A stretch of 64,000 nucleotides of DNA, taken from NCBI RefSeq assembly GCF_013620795.1, contig NZ_LGLW01000006.1, forward strand, positions 62,001-126,000, read 5' to 3'. The DNA is from Pseudomonas sp. Q2-TVG4-2 (GTDB taxonomy: Bacteria > Pseudomonadota > Gammaproteobacteria > Pseudomonadales > Pseudomonadaceae). The position numbers and the translations under genes are program-made. Shown here piece after piece: positions 37,243-45,540 of the stretch (within the stretch, counting starts at the first letter, position 1; each line of letters starts with the position of its first letter). The notes under the pieces were generated by a model. It did not search any database. It had not been told where the DNA came from and saw only the letters and a list, made by a program, of their open reading frames with translations.

Positions 37243-37257
37243 TGGCACGGGGCTTGC
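37243..37257 (+). promoter_or_regulatory. Sigma-54 (-24/-12) promoter for the DUF2383 gene
   Basis: TGGCACGGGGCTTGC matches the TGGCAC-N5-TTGC consensus exactly, with GG and GC dinucleotides at correct spacing. It lies 68 bases before the DUF2383 start and points towards it. A TTGCACG motif about 100 bases upstream (37141-37147) recurs near the second sigma-54 promoter. Confidence 0.85.
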
Positions 37258-37324
37258 GGCTATACGCTGAACGCGCTTGATCGGTCGCAGCCGGCGGCGC
37301 CTCGCATCAGTATCCGGAGGCCCC

Positions 37325-37759
37325 ATGAACCAGAACATGACCCAACTCAACGAGCTGATCGAAATTACCCGTGACGGCCAGCATTTTTATCAGCACGCGC
37401 TCGAGGTGGTGAAAGACGTCGAGCTGCAGCATCTATTTCGCGACATGGCACAGGCCAAGACCCACATCATTCAGGCGCTATCGGTGAAGGTCGCGGCCAA
37501 CCAGGAGCAACCGTCCCAAGGTGGCACTACGGCGGGCAAGCTACGCGAGAAGTATGCCGATACCAAGGCCCGGCTTGGGCATGCCGATGCCGTGTACATC
37601 GATCAGTTGGACCAGACGGAAGAACGCATTCTGGCGGCGTTCGAGGACGCGCTGAAAACGGCTGAGCCCGACATTCGAGCGCTGTTGGCCATCGAACTTC
37701 CGAAAATTCGGGCTTGCCACGAGCGAATTCATGCGCTCAACCACGGTGCAGCCAATTGA
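37325..37759 (+). CDS. DUF2383 / PA2169-type four-helix-bundle protein
   Basis: A 144-residue helical protein related to the DUF2383 (ferritin-like, PA2169) family: LNELIEITRDGQHFYQHALEVV, LQHLFRDMAQAKTHIIQAL, LDQTEERILAAFEDAL and IRALLAIELPKIRACHERIHAL form four predicted helices. There is no signal peptide. In related families such proteins rise under stress or slow growth. A very good sigma-54 promoter precedes it. ATG 37325 follows CCGGAGG. It is divergent from algB. No metal-binding role can be asserted, though several His and Glu residues fall on the helices. Confidence 0.82.
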   Translation: MNQNMTQLNELIEITRDGQHFYQHALEVVKDVELQHLFRDMAQAKTHIIQALSVKVAANQEQPSQGGTTAGKLREKYADTKARLGHADAVYIDQLDQTEERILAAFEDALKTAEPDIRALLAIELPKIRACHERIHALNHGAAN

Positions 37760-37782
37760 AGCCGGACGCAGGGATTAGCCCG

Positions 37783-37831
37783 TCGTGCAAATCGCCCGGC
37801 ACCGGATGCAGGCATCGTGCAATTTAAATTG
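37783..37831. promoter_or_regulatory. Direct repeats and palindrome upstream of second sigma-54 promoter
   Basis: TCGTGCAA occurs at 37783-37790 and again at 37815-37822, starts 32 bases apart (about three helical turns). The palindrome CAATTTAAATTG (37820-37831) overlaps the second copy. They lie 60-115 bases before the -24 element at 37895, where an activator for sigma-54 would bind. Confidence 0.45.
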
Positions 37832-37894
37832 ACAGCTTGCTGGCTAGATCACTTAAGGAATTGAAGTTAAAGGGAAAATCTTATTATTAGAGCC

Positions 37895-37909
37895 TGGCAT
37901 GAGGTCTGC
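37895..37909 (+). promoter_or_regulatory. Probable sigma-54 promoter for the 78-residue exported protein
   Basis: TGGCATGAGGTCTGC keeps the essential GG and GC with the exact sigma-54 spacing and differs from TGGCAC-N5-TTGC at two positions. It lies 52 bases before the next start codon. Confidence 0.65.
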
Positions 37910-37960
37910 AACATTAACTGCAAAGACAGACATGCCCCGCATGCTTAGAAGGAGTTGAGG

Positions 37961-38197
37961 ATGAATCGTCAAGCACGTTTCTCACTGGTAGGCAAAGGTT
38001 TCCTTACTGCTGCTGTGGTTACGCTGATCGTTGGTGCCGAGCGGCCGATGTCGCAACCGTTCGGCCAGGAGCAGCCTCAGTCAGCGGAACGAATCCGTAT
38101 GTACGACGCTCAACCAGTAGGGATTGTGCAAACCGGCCCTGCACCGAAGACGATTGATTACATGCAGGTGCGGTCGGAGCAGCGCTGGGTTTTCTAG
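37961..38197 (+). CDS. Small exported or membrane-anchored protein of unknown function
   Basis: A 78-residue protein. ATG 37961 follows the strong ribosome site AAGGAGTTGAGG. A basic start (MNRQARFSLVGKG) precedes a hydrophobic segment (FLTAAVVTLIVGA), then a polar Pro/Gln-rich stretch and a C-terminus MQVRSEQRWVF. It could be secreted or anchored. I recognise no family. It lies behind a probable sigma-54 promoter and is followed 54 bases later by the DUF1328 gene, so the two are likely one operon. Confidence 0.7.
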   Translation: MNRQARFSLVGKGFLTAAVVTLIVGAERPMSQPFGQEQPQSAERIRMYDAQPVGIVQTGPAPKTIDYMQVRSEQRWVF

Positions 38198-38251
38198 CCG
38201 CAGGTCTGCGGGTCCCGCTGAAGATGTCCTGAACCGAAGAGGAGTTACACC

Positions 38252-38422
38252 ATGCTGAGTTGGGCTATTACCTTCCTGATCATCGCCATCATCGCTGCGG
38301 TCTTGGGCTTCGGTGGTATCGCTGGCACCGCAACAGGCATCGCTAAAATCCTGTTCGTGGTTTTCCTGGTGCTGTTCGTCGCCTCGCTGATCTTCGGTCG
38401 AGGCCGCGGACCGCGTGCATAA
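38252..38422 (+). CDS. DUF1328 small membrane protein (YtjA-like)
   Basis: A 56-residue protein, [20 protein letters not shown] then [20 protein letters not shown], ending FGRGRGPRA. Two hydrophobic segments and the conserved [15 protein letters not shown] loop place it in the DUF1328 family of small inner-membrane proteins, often stress-induced. AGAGGAGTTACACC precedes the ATG. A GCCGCCC-GCAA-GGGCGGC hairpin follows 13 bases after the stop. Confidence 0.9.
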   Translation: MLSWAITFLIIAIIAAVLGFGGIAGTATGIAKILFVVFLVLFVASLIFGRGRGPRA

Positions 38423-38902
38423 CGATGCAGTGACGCCGCCCGCAAGGGCGGCTGCAATACCGAGGGAAGCAGGATAGGCGGGACGCCGAGAATCGATACC
38501 TTCGCGCCTGATTGCGAAGGCAAGTAAAGAAGACGGGGTGATTCGCTCGGCGAACACCCGTCAGCCCGTGCAGCGGGGAACCAAGGGGTCGGGACGCTCT
38601 GTTCGGAGCGACCTAGGGGTACACGGAGTGCCTCCTTTGAAGGACCAGGTTCAGCGAAAGGCAACCGAAGGTGGGCCACCACCTTCGGCTTGCGATCTCT
38701 CCAGGGCTGATCGCCCTCCGTCCGGGCGAATCGTCAGGGCTCTTGCCCCCCATCGGGTCGGTATTCGACCAGCATACTTCTCATGTCACTGATCGTCTGA
38801 ACGCGGAGTCGCTCGTCTTTCCGACGCACCGGCTATTCCTGTTCATGGCCGTTCTCCAGCCGCACCGCTATCATCGCGCGCAGTCACTCGTTGGAGAATC
38901 AC
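38423..38902. other. 480 bases without a gene: series of hairpins, candidate structured RNA
   Basis: I find no convincing coding sequence here. Consecutive hairpins are visible: 38435-38452 (GCCGCCC/GGGCGGC, loop GCAA); 38499-38520 (CCTTCGC/GCGAAGG); 38533-38561 (12 pairs with two bulges around loop TCG); 38595-38610 (CGCTC/GAGCG); 38665-38688 (CCGAAGGTGG/CCACCTTCGG-type, nearly perfect); 38711-38729 (TCGCCC/GGGCGA). This spacing suggests a folded transcript, possibly the tail of the DUF1328 message or a leader of the next gene. I match it to no known RNA family. The last 12 bases hold the next gene's ribosome site (TTGGAGA). Confidence 0.45.
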
Positions 38903-40132
38903 ATGCTCAACGGCCTCTGGCTGGGCTTTTTTCTGATCGCCGCGGTTGCCGCGCTTGGGCGTTGGCTATTAGGTGGCGATCCGGCCGTCTTTGCCGCGCT
39001 GGTCGAGAGCCTGTTCGCCATGGCCAAGCTGGCCGTGGAGATCATGATCGTGCTGTTTGGCACCTTGACGCTCTGGCTTGGTTTTCTGCGCATTGCCGAG
39101 AAGGCGGGCCTGATCGAGCAGCTGGCACGTCTGCTGGGGCCGCTGTTTCGCCGTCTGATGCCTGAGGTTCCGGCGGGCCATCCAGCGCTGGGGCTGATCA
39201 CCCTCAACTTCGCTGCCAACGGCCTGGGGCTGGACAACGCGGCTACGCCCATCGGCCTGCGGGCCATGCGCGCGCTACAGGAGCTTAATCCCAGCAAGAT
39301 GGTGGCGAGCAATGCGCAAATTCTGTTTCTCGTGCTCAACACGTCATCGCTGACGCTGCTGCCGGTATCGATCTTCATGTACCGCGTACAGCAGGGCGCC
39401 GAAGACCCGACCTTGGTTTTCTTGCCGATCCTGCTGGCCACCACCGCGTCGTCGCTGGCGGGGCTGTTGGCTGTGGCGCTGGTTCAGCGGCTGCGCATAT
39501 GGGACCCGGTGGTGCTGGCCTATTTCATTCCCGGTGCGCTGCTACTCGGCGGGTTCATGGCGCTGCTTGCCGGGCTGTCGGCCACGGCCCTGGCTTCGCT
39601 ATCCTCGCTGCTTGGCAACCTGACCCTGTTCGGCTTGATCATCGCGTTCCTGATCGTCGGGGCGCTGCGCAAGGTGCCGGTCTATGAAAGCTTCGTCGAA
39701 GGTGCCCAGGAAGGCTTCGATGTCGCCAAGAGCCTGCTTCCCTATCTGATCGCCATGCTCTGTGCGATCGGTGTCCTGCGCGCTTCCGGCGCGTTGGACT
39801 TCGGGCTGGATGGCATTCGCTGGTTGGTCGAAGCACTGGGCTGGGATACCCGCTTCGTCGACGCGTTGCCTACCGCGCTAGTCAAGCCTTTCTCCGGCAG
39901 CGCCGCTCGCGCAATGCTGATCGAGACCATGCAAAGCCAAGGCGTTGATAGCTTCCCGGCACTGGTCGCGGCGACCGTGCAAGGCAGTACCGAGACGACC
40001 TTCTATGTGTTGGCGGTGTATTTCGGTGCGGTTGGTATCCAGCGAGCACGGCACGCGGTGGGATGCGCGCTGGTGGCGGATTTCGCCGGAATCGTGGCGG
40101 CGATTTTGGTTTGCTACTGGTTTTTTGGTTAA
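38903..40132 (+). CDS. Nucleoside-recognition (Gate) domain membrane protein
   Basis: A 409-residue inner-membrane protein with about 9 hydrophobic segments and two Gate/nucleoside-recognition domains. It is similar to spore maturation proteins SpmA and SpmB joined in one chain. Signature parts are LNFAANGLGLDNAATPIGLRAM in the first half and GSAARAMLIETMQSQG... TVQGSTETTFYVLAVYFG in the second. Substrate is unknown; non-sporulating bacteria widely carry this fusion. ATG 38903 follows GTTGGAGAATCAC. Confidence 0.88.
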   Translation: MLNGLWLGFFLIAAVAALGRWLLGGDPAVFAALVESLFAMAKLAVEIMIVLFGTLTLWLGFLRIAEKAGLIEQLARLLGPLFRRLMPEVPAGHPALGLITLNFAANGLGLDNAATPIGLRAMRALQELNPSKMVASNAQILFLVLNTSSLTLLPVSIFMYRVQQGAEDPTLVFLPILLATTASSLAGLLAVALVQRLRIWDPVVLAYFIPGALLLGGFMALLAGLSATALASLSSLLGNLTLFGLIIAFLIVGALRKVPVYESFVEGAQEGFDVAKSLLPYLIAMLCAIGVLRASGALDFGLDGIRWLVEALGWDTRFVDALPTALVKPFSGSAARAMLIETMQSQGVDSFPALVAATVQGSTETTFYVLAVYFGAVGIQRARHAVGCALVADFAGIVAAILVCYWFFG

Positions 40133-40176
40133 CGGTGCAACGATGCCGAATGATTAATCCGCGCATCGTCGCATGC

Positions 40177-41199
40177 TTAGTTCGCAATCCGTTGCCAGAG
40201 CCGAAACAGAGGCTCGGCCAGGAACATCACCAAGAACAATCGCAACACCTGCAGCGCGGTGACCAGCGCCACTGACAGCTGCAGCGCCTCGGCCGTCAGG
40301 CACAGTTCCGTGATGCCGCCGGGCATCATGCCCAGCATCAGAGAGGTCTGGTTGAGTGTCGCCACCCACCCTAACGCTTCGGCCAGGCCCGCCGCGGCGA
40401 GCATCGCCAGCACAGTGAACAGCAGGATGCGCAGCAGGAACGCCGGCGCGCTGCGAAAGAATGGTCGATCGAAATGACAGCCCAGCGAGCAGCCTATTAG
40501 CCACTGGCCGAGTTGGCCGACGCCGTCCGGTAGCCCTAGATGCAGATCGAATGTTGCGCTCGCCACCGCACAGACGGTCAGCGGGCCGAGCATCCAGGGG
40601 TTGGGCTGGTTGAGCTTCTTCCACAGCAGCGCCAGCAGGGCGCCACCCGGTAGCAGTACGGCGAGCCATGGCCAACTGACCGGCGCGGGCTGCGGCGCAT
40701 CCACCGCTGGCAGGCTCCAGGTGAACAGCGCAGGGACGATCAGCACCACCAACAGAAGGCGCAGGCTGTGGGCCGCGGCGACCATGGCCGGCTGCGCCGC
40801 GTGGCGCCCGGCCAGGTTAACCATCTCGCTGGCCCCGCCCGGCATGCTGGCGAAGAAAGCCGTGGCGCGGTCCGTACCGCTGCGCAGGAGGATGGAGATG
40901 CCGATCAGGCTCAGCAGCAGGGTGCACAGCGCACCGGCGAGAATCACGCCGAGATGCTCGACAACTTGCTGCATGACTTCATGGGTGAAATGCAGGCCGA
41001 TGGCACTGGCAATCAACCATTGCCCGGTCTGTCGGCCGCGCGGCAGTTCCGTCAGCAGCCAGCCGCTGCAGCGTACGGCAATGACCGCCAGCAACGAGCC
41101 AACCATCCAGGGCAGCGGCCAGTTGGCCAGGCTGGCCAGCCAGCCACCGAGGGCGCCGACCAGCGGCGTCGCCCACCATCCCGGAAGCTGGCGCGGCAT
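40177..41199 (-). CDS. AbrB-family membrane protein (PF05145)
   Basis: A 340-residue inner-membrane protein with about 9-10 hydrophobic segments in two repeats: PLPWMVGSLLAVI then GLHFTHEVMQQV, and later NPWMLGPLTVCAV then GCSLGCHFD. Families like this are annotated AbrB/ammonia monooxygenase-type, but it is unrelated to the DNA-binding AbrB of Bacillus. It begins one base after the tctA stop and is clearly the last gene of the tct operon, suggesting an accessory role in carboxylate transport. Confidence 0.85.
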   Translation of the reverse strand: MPRQLPGWWATPLVGALGGWLASLANWPLPWMVGSLLAVIAVRCSGWLLTELPRGRQTGQWLIASAIGLHFTHEVMQQVVEHLGVILAGALCTLLLSLIGISILLRSGTDRATAFFASMPGGASEMVNLAGRHAAQPAMVAAAHSLRLLLVVLIVPALFTWSLPAVDAPQPAPVSWPWLAVLLPGGALLALLWKKLNQPNPWMLGPLTVCAVASATFDLHLGLPDGVGQLGQWLIGCSLGCHFDRPFFRSAPAFLLRILLFTVLAMLAAAGLAEALGWVATLNQTSLMLGMMPGGITELCLTAEALQLSVALVTALQVLRLFLVMFLAEPLFRLWQRIAN

Positions 41200-41200
41200 A

Positions 41201-42715
41201 TCAGGCGTGCGCTGCGTTCAGCTTGGTGCGGCGGCGCTGACGCCACCAGCGCAGCCCCGGCATCGCCAGCATCAGCACGGCCATCAGCCAGAGGATGATC
41301 GTGATCGGGCTGCCCCAGAGAATGCCCAGATCGCCGGCTGAGATCGACAGCGCGCGGCGTAGATTGTCTTCCATCATCTCGCCAAGCACGAAGCCAAGGA
41401 TCAGCGCGGACAACGGGAAGTCCAGCTTGCGCAACAGGTAGCCGAACACGCCCAGACCGATCATCAGCACCAGGTCGAATGTAGTGCTATGGACCGAATA
41501 GACGCCCACCACGCTGATCGCCGTAATGGCCGGCACCAGCACCCAGTTGGGCACGCTGAGCATCCTGGAGAACAACCCGACCAGCGGGATATTCATCACC
41601 AGCAGGATCACGTTGCCGATGAACAGCGACGCGATAAGCCCCCAGACTACGTCCGGCTGCTGTTCGAACAGCAGCGGACCGGGGGTGATGTTGTACAGCG
41701 TCAGCGCACCGATCATCACCGCCGTAGTGCCCGAGCCCGGCACGCCGAGGGTCAGCATCGGAATCAGCGAACCGCAGGCCGAGGCGTTGTTAGCGGCTTC
41801 TGGGGCGGCCAGACCACGCAGGTCGCCTTCACCGAACTTGCCGCTGTCGCCGGCCATGCGCTTTTCGCTCATGTAGGTCATGGCGCTGGCGATGGTGGCG
41901 CCGGCTCCGGGCAGGGTGCCGATGACGAAGCCGGCCAGGGCGCTGCGCACCATGGTCCAGAAGGTCAGGCAGAACTCCTTGAAGTTGAACAGCAGACGGC
42001 CGCTGGCCTTCACCGCTTTCTGCCCGCTGTGGGTTTTTTCCAGCATCAGGAGCACTTCGCTGACACTGAAGAAACCTATCACCACGATGACGAACTGAAT
42101 CCCATCTGACAGGCTCACACTTCCGAAGGTGAAGCGGTAGACGCCGGTGGTGGAGTCCACACCGACGGTGGCCAGCCCCAGCCCGATCAACGCCGCCATC
42201 AGGGTCTTCACCGGCTTATCGCCAACCATGCCGCCGAGGCAGGCGATGGCGAAAATCATCAGCACGAAGTACTCGGCCGGACCGAAGGCCACCGCCCACT
42301 TCGCCAGCAGCGGAGCGAACAGCACCACGCCGCAGGTGGCGATGATGCTGCCGATGAACGAGCTGACCGCCGACAGTGACAGCGCGATACCCGCCTTGCC
42401 CTGACGCGCCAGCGGGTAGCCGTCGAGCGTGGTCATCACCGCGGCGGCATCGCCCGGGACGTTGAGCAGAATCGCCGAAATGCGTCCGCCATATTCACAG
42501 CCCAGGTACACCGCGGCCAGCAGGATCAGCGCGGTTTCCGGCGGCAGACCCAAGGCGAATGCCAGCGGCAGCAGCAGCGCCACGCCGTTGATTGGGCCCA
42601 GCCCAGGCAGCAGGCCAACGATGGTGCCGACGAAGGCGCCGAACAGTGCCACGAGCAGGTTCGTCGGCCGCGTGGCGACATCGAAGCCCTGCATCAAAAA
42701 ATTCAAGGTTTCCAT
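41201..42715 (-). CDS. tctA: Tripartite tricarboxylate transporter, large membrane subunit
   Basis: A 504-residue inner-membrane protein of the TctA family with about 11-12 hydrophobic segments. Family marks are the N-terminal GLLPGLGPINGVALLLPLAFAL, ILLNVPGDAAAVMTTLDGYPLARQGKAG and the second copy VIGTLPGAGATIASAMTYMSEKR with TLGVPGSGTTAVMIGAL. It forms the channel with TctB and receives substrate from TctC. It lies two bases after tctB. Citrate is the classical substrate; related systems take other carboxylates. Confidence 0.95.
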   Translation of the reverse strand: METLNFLMQGFDVATRPTNLLVALFGAFVGTIVGLLPGLGPINGVALLLPLAFALGLPPETALILLAAVYLGCEYGGRISAILLNVPGDAAAVMTTLDGYPLARQGKAGIALSLSAVSSFIGSIIATCGVVLFAPLLAKWAVAFGPAEYFVLMIFAIACLGGMVGDKPVKTLMAALIGLGLATVGVDSTTGVYRFTFGSVSLSDGIQFVIVVIGFFSVSEVLLMLEKTHSGQKAVKASGRLLFNFKEFCLTFWTMVRSALAGFVIGTLPGAGATIASAMTYMSEKRMAGDSGKFGEGDLRGLAAPEAANNASACGSLIPMLTLGVPGSGTTAVMIGALTLYNITPGPLLFEQQPDVVWGLIASLFIGNVILLVMNIPLVGLFSRMLSVPNWVLVPAITAISVVGVYSVHSTTFDLVLMIGLGVFGYLLRKLDFPLSALILGFVLGEMMEDNLRRALSISAGDLGILWGSPITIILWLMAVLMLAMPGLRWWRQRRRTKLNAAHA

Positions 42716-42717
42716 TT

Positions 42718-43161
42718 TCAGCTCTCCAGCAAGCGCAGCACGCCGAGCGGCAGCGGCACATCAAGCAACAGGTCGAACAGGCCGTAGAGCAGCACGCCCA
42801 TCAGTACACCGCTGATCAGCGAGGGCCACAGGCGGCCGCTGAACAGCAAGCCCAGGGTGAATGCGGCCAGCGCCGTGGTAATGACGAAGCCGAGCTTCTC
42901 GAACAGCAGCGCGTAGGCCAGCAGCACCAGCACGCAAAGCGCGGCGCGCCGGGCCATGGCCCAGTCGAATGGCGGCGTCGGCTCGCCATGGGGCTTGATC
43001 AGCAACCACAGCGCGCCGCAGCCCATCAGAAACAGCAACAGCAGCGGATAGGCGCGCGGACCGACCGGGTCGTAGGCGAAGGGCGCTTCGAAACCCCAGG
43101 CGAGCAGCGCGAGACCGGCGCAGGCGAGCAGCCACACCGCGGCAAAAACACGAACGTACAT
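42718..43161 (-). CDS. tctB: Tripartite tricarboxylate transporter, small membrane subunit
   Basis: A 147-residue inner-membrane protein with four hydrophobic segments (AAVWLLACAGLALLAWG, PLLLLFLMGCGALWLLI, ALCVLVLLAYALLF and a C-terminal pair), the TctB layout. YDPVGPRAYPLLL is the family's conserved loop. It sits between tctC and tctA on the minus strand with the usual order and pairs with TctA in the membrane. Confidence 0.92.
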   Translation of the reverse strand: MYVRVFAAVWLLACAGLALLAWGFEAPFAYDPVGPRAYPLLLLFLMGCGALWLLIKPHGEPTPPFDWAMARRAALCVLVLLAYALLFEKLGFVITTALAAFTLGLLFSGRLWPSLISGVLMGVLLYGLFDLLLDVPLPLGVLRLLES

Positions 43162-43224
43162 GGCGGAATACCTCGGGAGGAGCGGGTAGCGGCTGCCCTC
43201 TGGAAGCCGCCACCCGCAGGGGTG

Positions 43225-44199
43225 TTACTTGACCAGTCCGAACTCGGCGGCGAGCGCCTTGTAGTCGGCGACCTGCTTGTTGACAAAGGCCTTGAGCTCG
43301 TCACCCGTCATCGACAGCGGGAAGAGGTCACGCTGTTCACGCAGCTGGGCGAAATCTTCATCGGCCAGCAGGGTGTCGAACTGCGTCTTCCACCAGTTGA
43401 AATCCTCGTCGCTGACTTCCGGGCCCATGTAAAAGCCGCGAATCACCGGCCAGCTGATGTCGTAGCCCTGCTCCTTGGCGGTCGGAACATTCGACATTTT
43501 GCCTGGCAGCCGCTCATCAGAAAGCACGGCGAGGATGCGGATCTTGCCGGCATCGAGCTGTGGCGCGACTTCGCCCAGGCCGCTGCTGGTGACCTGCACG
43601 TGGCCGCCGAGCATGGCCGTCAGGGTCTCGCCGCCGCCTTCGAAGGCCACGTAACGCAGCTTCTTCGGATCGACGCCGGCGGCGCGGGCGATCAGCGCGG
43701 TCTGCATCCAGTCCTGACCACCAATGGTGGCACCGGCACCGAAGACGACGCTGCTGGGGTCTTTCTTCACGGCGGCGATGAGGTCGTCGAGGTTCTGGTA
43801 AGGCGCGTCCTCGCGGACCGAGATGGCGCCATAGTCGGTGCCAATACCGGCCAGCCAGCGCACGTCGGTTTCGTCATAGCGGCCGAACTTGCCCTGCGCC
43901 AGATTCAGCAGCGAACCGCTGGAAAACGCAGTGATAGTTGCCGGGTCGGCGGCGCGCTGGGCGATCACGGCGTTATAGGCCACCGCACCGACGCCGCCGG
44001 GCATATAGGTGACCCGCATAGGCGCCTCGAGCAAACCTTCATCCTTCAAGCCGCTCTGGGCCAGTTTGCAGGTCAGATCGAAGCCACCGCCGGGCTTGGC
44101 CGGCGCAATGCATTCGGGGCGCTTGGGCTCGGCCATCAGCTGGCTGGATAGCATCAGGCAGGACGAAAGCAGGGCAAAATGGCGGATTGCGGTTTTCAT
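43225..44199 (-). CDS. tctC: Tripartite tricarboxylate transporter, periplasmic binding protein
   Basis: A 324-residue exported binding protein with signal peptide (about 1-23, ending LMA). The mature part begins CIAPAKPGGGFDLTCKL, the carboxylate-binding loop of the TctC family. MRVTYMPGGVGAVAYN, FGAGATIGGQDWMQTAL and FVNKQVADYKALAAEFGLV follow. It delivers the carboxylate to TctAB. It is 32 bases after the porin gene, so outer-membrane entry and binding are co-expressed. Confidence 0.93.
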   Translation of the reverse strand: MKTAIRHFALLSSCLMLSSQLMAEPKRPECIAPAKPGGGFDLTCKLAQSGLKDEGLLEAPMRVTYMPGGVGAVAYNAVIAQRAADPATITAFSSGSLLNLAQGKFGRYDETDVRWLAGIGTDYGAISVREDAPYQNLDDLIAAVKKDPSSVVFGAGATIGGQDWMQTALIARAAGVDPKKLRYVAFEGGGETLTAMLGGHVQVTSSGLGEVAPQLDAGKIRILAVLSDERLPGKMSNVPTAKEQGYDISWPVIRGFYMGPEVSDEDFNWWKTQFDTLLADEDFAQLREQRDLFPLSMTGDELKAFVNKQVADYKALAAEFGLVK

Positions 44200-44231
44200 G
44201 GGTGTTCTCCTTGGTTCTTATTATCGGCGGC

Positions 44232-45494
44232 TTACCAGATCGGCAGGCTGTAGCTGACGATCAGGCGGTTTTCGTCGGCGTCACGAGCAAAATTCGAGCG
44301 GAACATCGCATTGCGCATGCGCACGGCGACGTTCTTCAGCGGCCCGGTCTGCACGACGTACTTGAGCTCAATGTCGCGCTCCCATTCGCTGCCGTTGCTG
44401 CCACCGTTGTATTCGGCGTTGTCGCCAGAAATGTAACGGGTCAGGAAGGTCAGTCCGGGCACCCCGATGGACGCGAAGTTGTAGTCGTAACGGGCCTGCC
44501 AAGAACGCTCGTCGGCGTTGGCGAAGTCATTGATCTGGACGAAGTTGACCAGGTAGGGGTCGCCGCCGTCGATGTAGGCATAGCCGGTATCGCCGTTCAT
44601 TTGCTGATAGGCCAGGCTGAGCTTGTGGCCGCCGAGGCTGTAACCCAGCATGCCATTCCAGGCCTGGTTGTCGATCTTGCCGGCATTCGCCGCGCCGGTG
44701 TCATCGCTGACCATCAGGCGCAGGTCGGCAGTCAGCGCCGAGTCTTCGCCCAGCGGCTGCACCGCCTGAAGGTTGAAGAAGTGCTGGCGATAGATGTCGT
44801 CGAGTTCGGCGGCGTAGTAGGTTCCGGTGAAGCGGTCGCTGAAATCGTACTTCGCCCCGACGAAGGTCAGGTGATCGGCCTCGGCAGCGCTGTCGAAACG
44901 GCCATTCTTGTTGTTCAGCTGCAGGTCCTGGGAGTTGGTCGAAGCACGGTCGATGACCTTGTCCATGCGTCCGCCTGTCAGGGTCAGGCCGGTCACGTCC
45001 TGGGACACCAGCAGGGTGCCTTCGAATACCTGGGGCAGGGTGCGGCTGTCACTGGCTTTCACCACCGGGGTTTCCGGAATATGGCTGCCGTAGCGCAGTT
45101 CTGTCTCGGAAAACTTCGCCTTCGCCGTCAACCCGAGCCGGCTGAACTCATCTGGCGTGCTGCCATCGTCGCGTACCGGGAGCAGGTCGGTGCCGGTGCG
45201 GCCGCCGCCTGAATCGAGCTTGATGCCGAGCATGCCCATGGCATCGAGACCGAAGCCAACGGAGCCTTCGGTGAAGCCCGATTCGATATTGAGCAAAAAG
45301 CCTTGCGACCACTCTTCGCGCTTGGACTGGCCGGAGCCTTCGCGAAAATCGCGATTGAGATAAATGTTCTGGGTTTGCAGGGTCGCGCTGCTGTCTTCGA
45401 TGAAATCGGCCTGAGCCAAGGGCGCCAGCGAGGCGGCTGCGATGGCGAGCGCAAGACGAACGTGTGCGGGGTTGCTTCTGACGGCAGTCAGCAT
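44232..45494 (-). CDS. OprD-family outer-membrane porin (OpdH-like)
   Basis: A 420-residue outer-membrane protein with signal peptide (about 1-29, ending LAQA) and OprD-family features: FIEDSSATLQTQNIYLNRDFREG at the start, VQPLGEDSALTADLRLMVS, and a last strand ending VSYSLPIW. It should form an 18-stranded barrel for small carboxylates. In P. aeruginosa, OpdH next to tct genes takes up tricarboxylates, so the same role is likely. Start CAT 45492-45494 follows GTGGAGAT; the longer frame would precede the signal peptide. Confidence 0.9.
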   Translation of the reverse strand: MLTAVRSNPAHVRLALAIAAASLAPLAQADFIEDSSATLQTQNIYLNRDFREGSGQSKREEWSQGFLLNIESGFTEGSVGFGLDAMGMLGIKLDSGGGRTGTDLLPVRDDGSTPDEFSRLGLTAKAKFSETELRYGSHIPETPVVKASDSRTLPQVFEGTLLVSQDVTGLTLTGGRMDKVIDRASTNSQDLQLNNKNGRFDSAAEADHLTFVGAKYDFSDRFTGTYYAAELDDIYRQHFFNLQAVQPLGEDSALTADLRLMVSDDTGAANAGKIDNQAWNGMLGYSLGGHKLSLAYQQMNGDTGYAYIDGGDPYLVNFVQINDFANADERSWQARYDYNFASIGVPGLTFLTRYISGDNAEYNGGSNGSEWERDIELKYVVQTGPLKNVAVRMRNAMFRSNFARDADENRLIVSYSLPIW

Positions 45495-45540
45495 CCTGTA
45501 TCTCCACTGTTGTTTTTGTTGTGACGGCGTTTGGCCGTTG

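Noticed and set aside
38245..38682. A 145-codon minus-strand frame over the DUF1328 gene and hairpin region
   Set aside because: It is antisense to a recognised gene for a third of its length, has Pro/Arg-rich low-complexity composition and no ribosome site.
42592..44151. A 519-codon plus-strand open frame across tctA, tctB and tctC
   Set aside because: It spans three recognised minus-strand genes, including their junctions, and is rich in Gln, Arg and His with no domain. It is a shadow frame.
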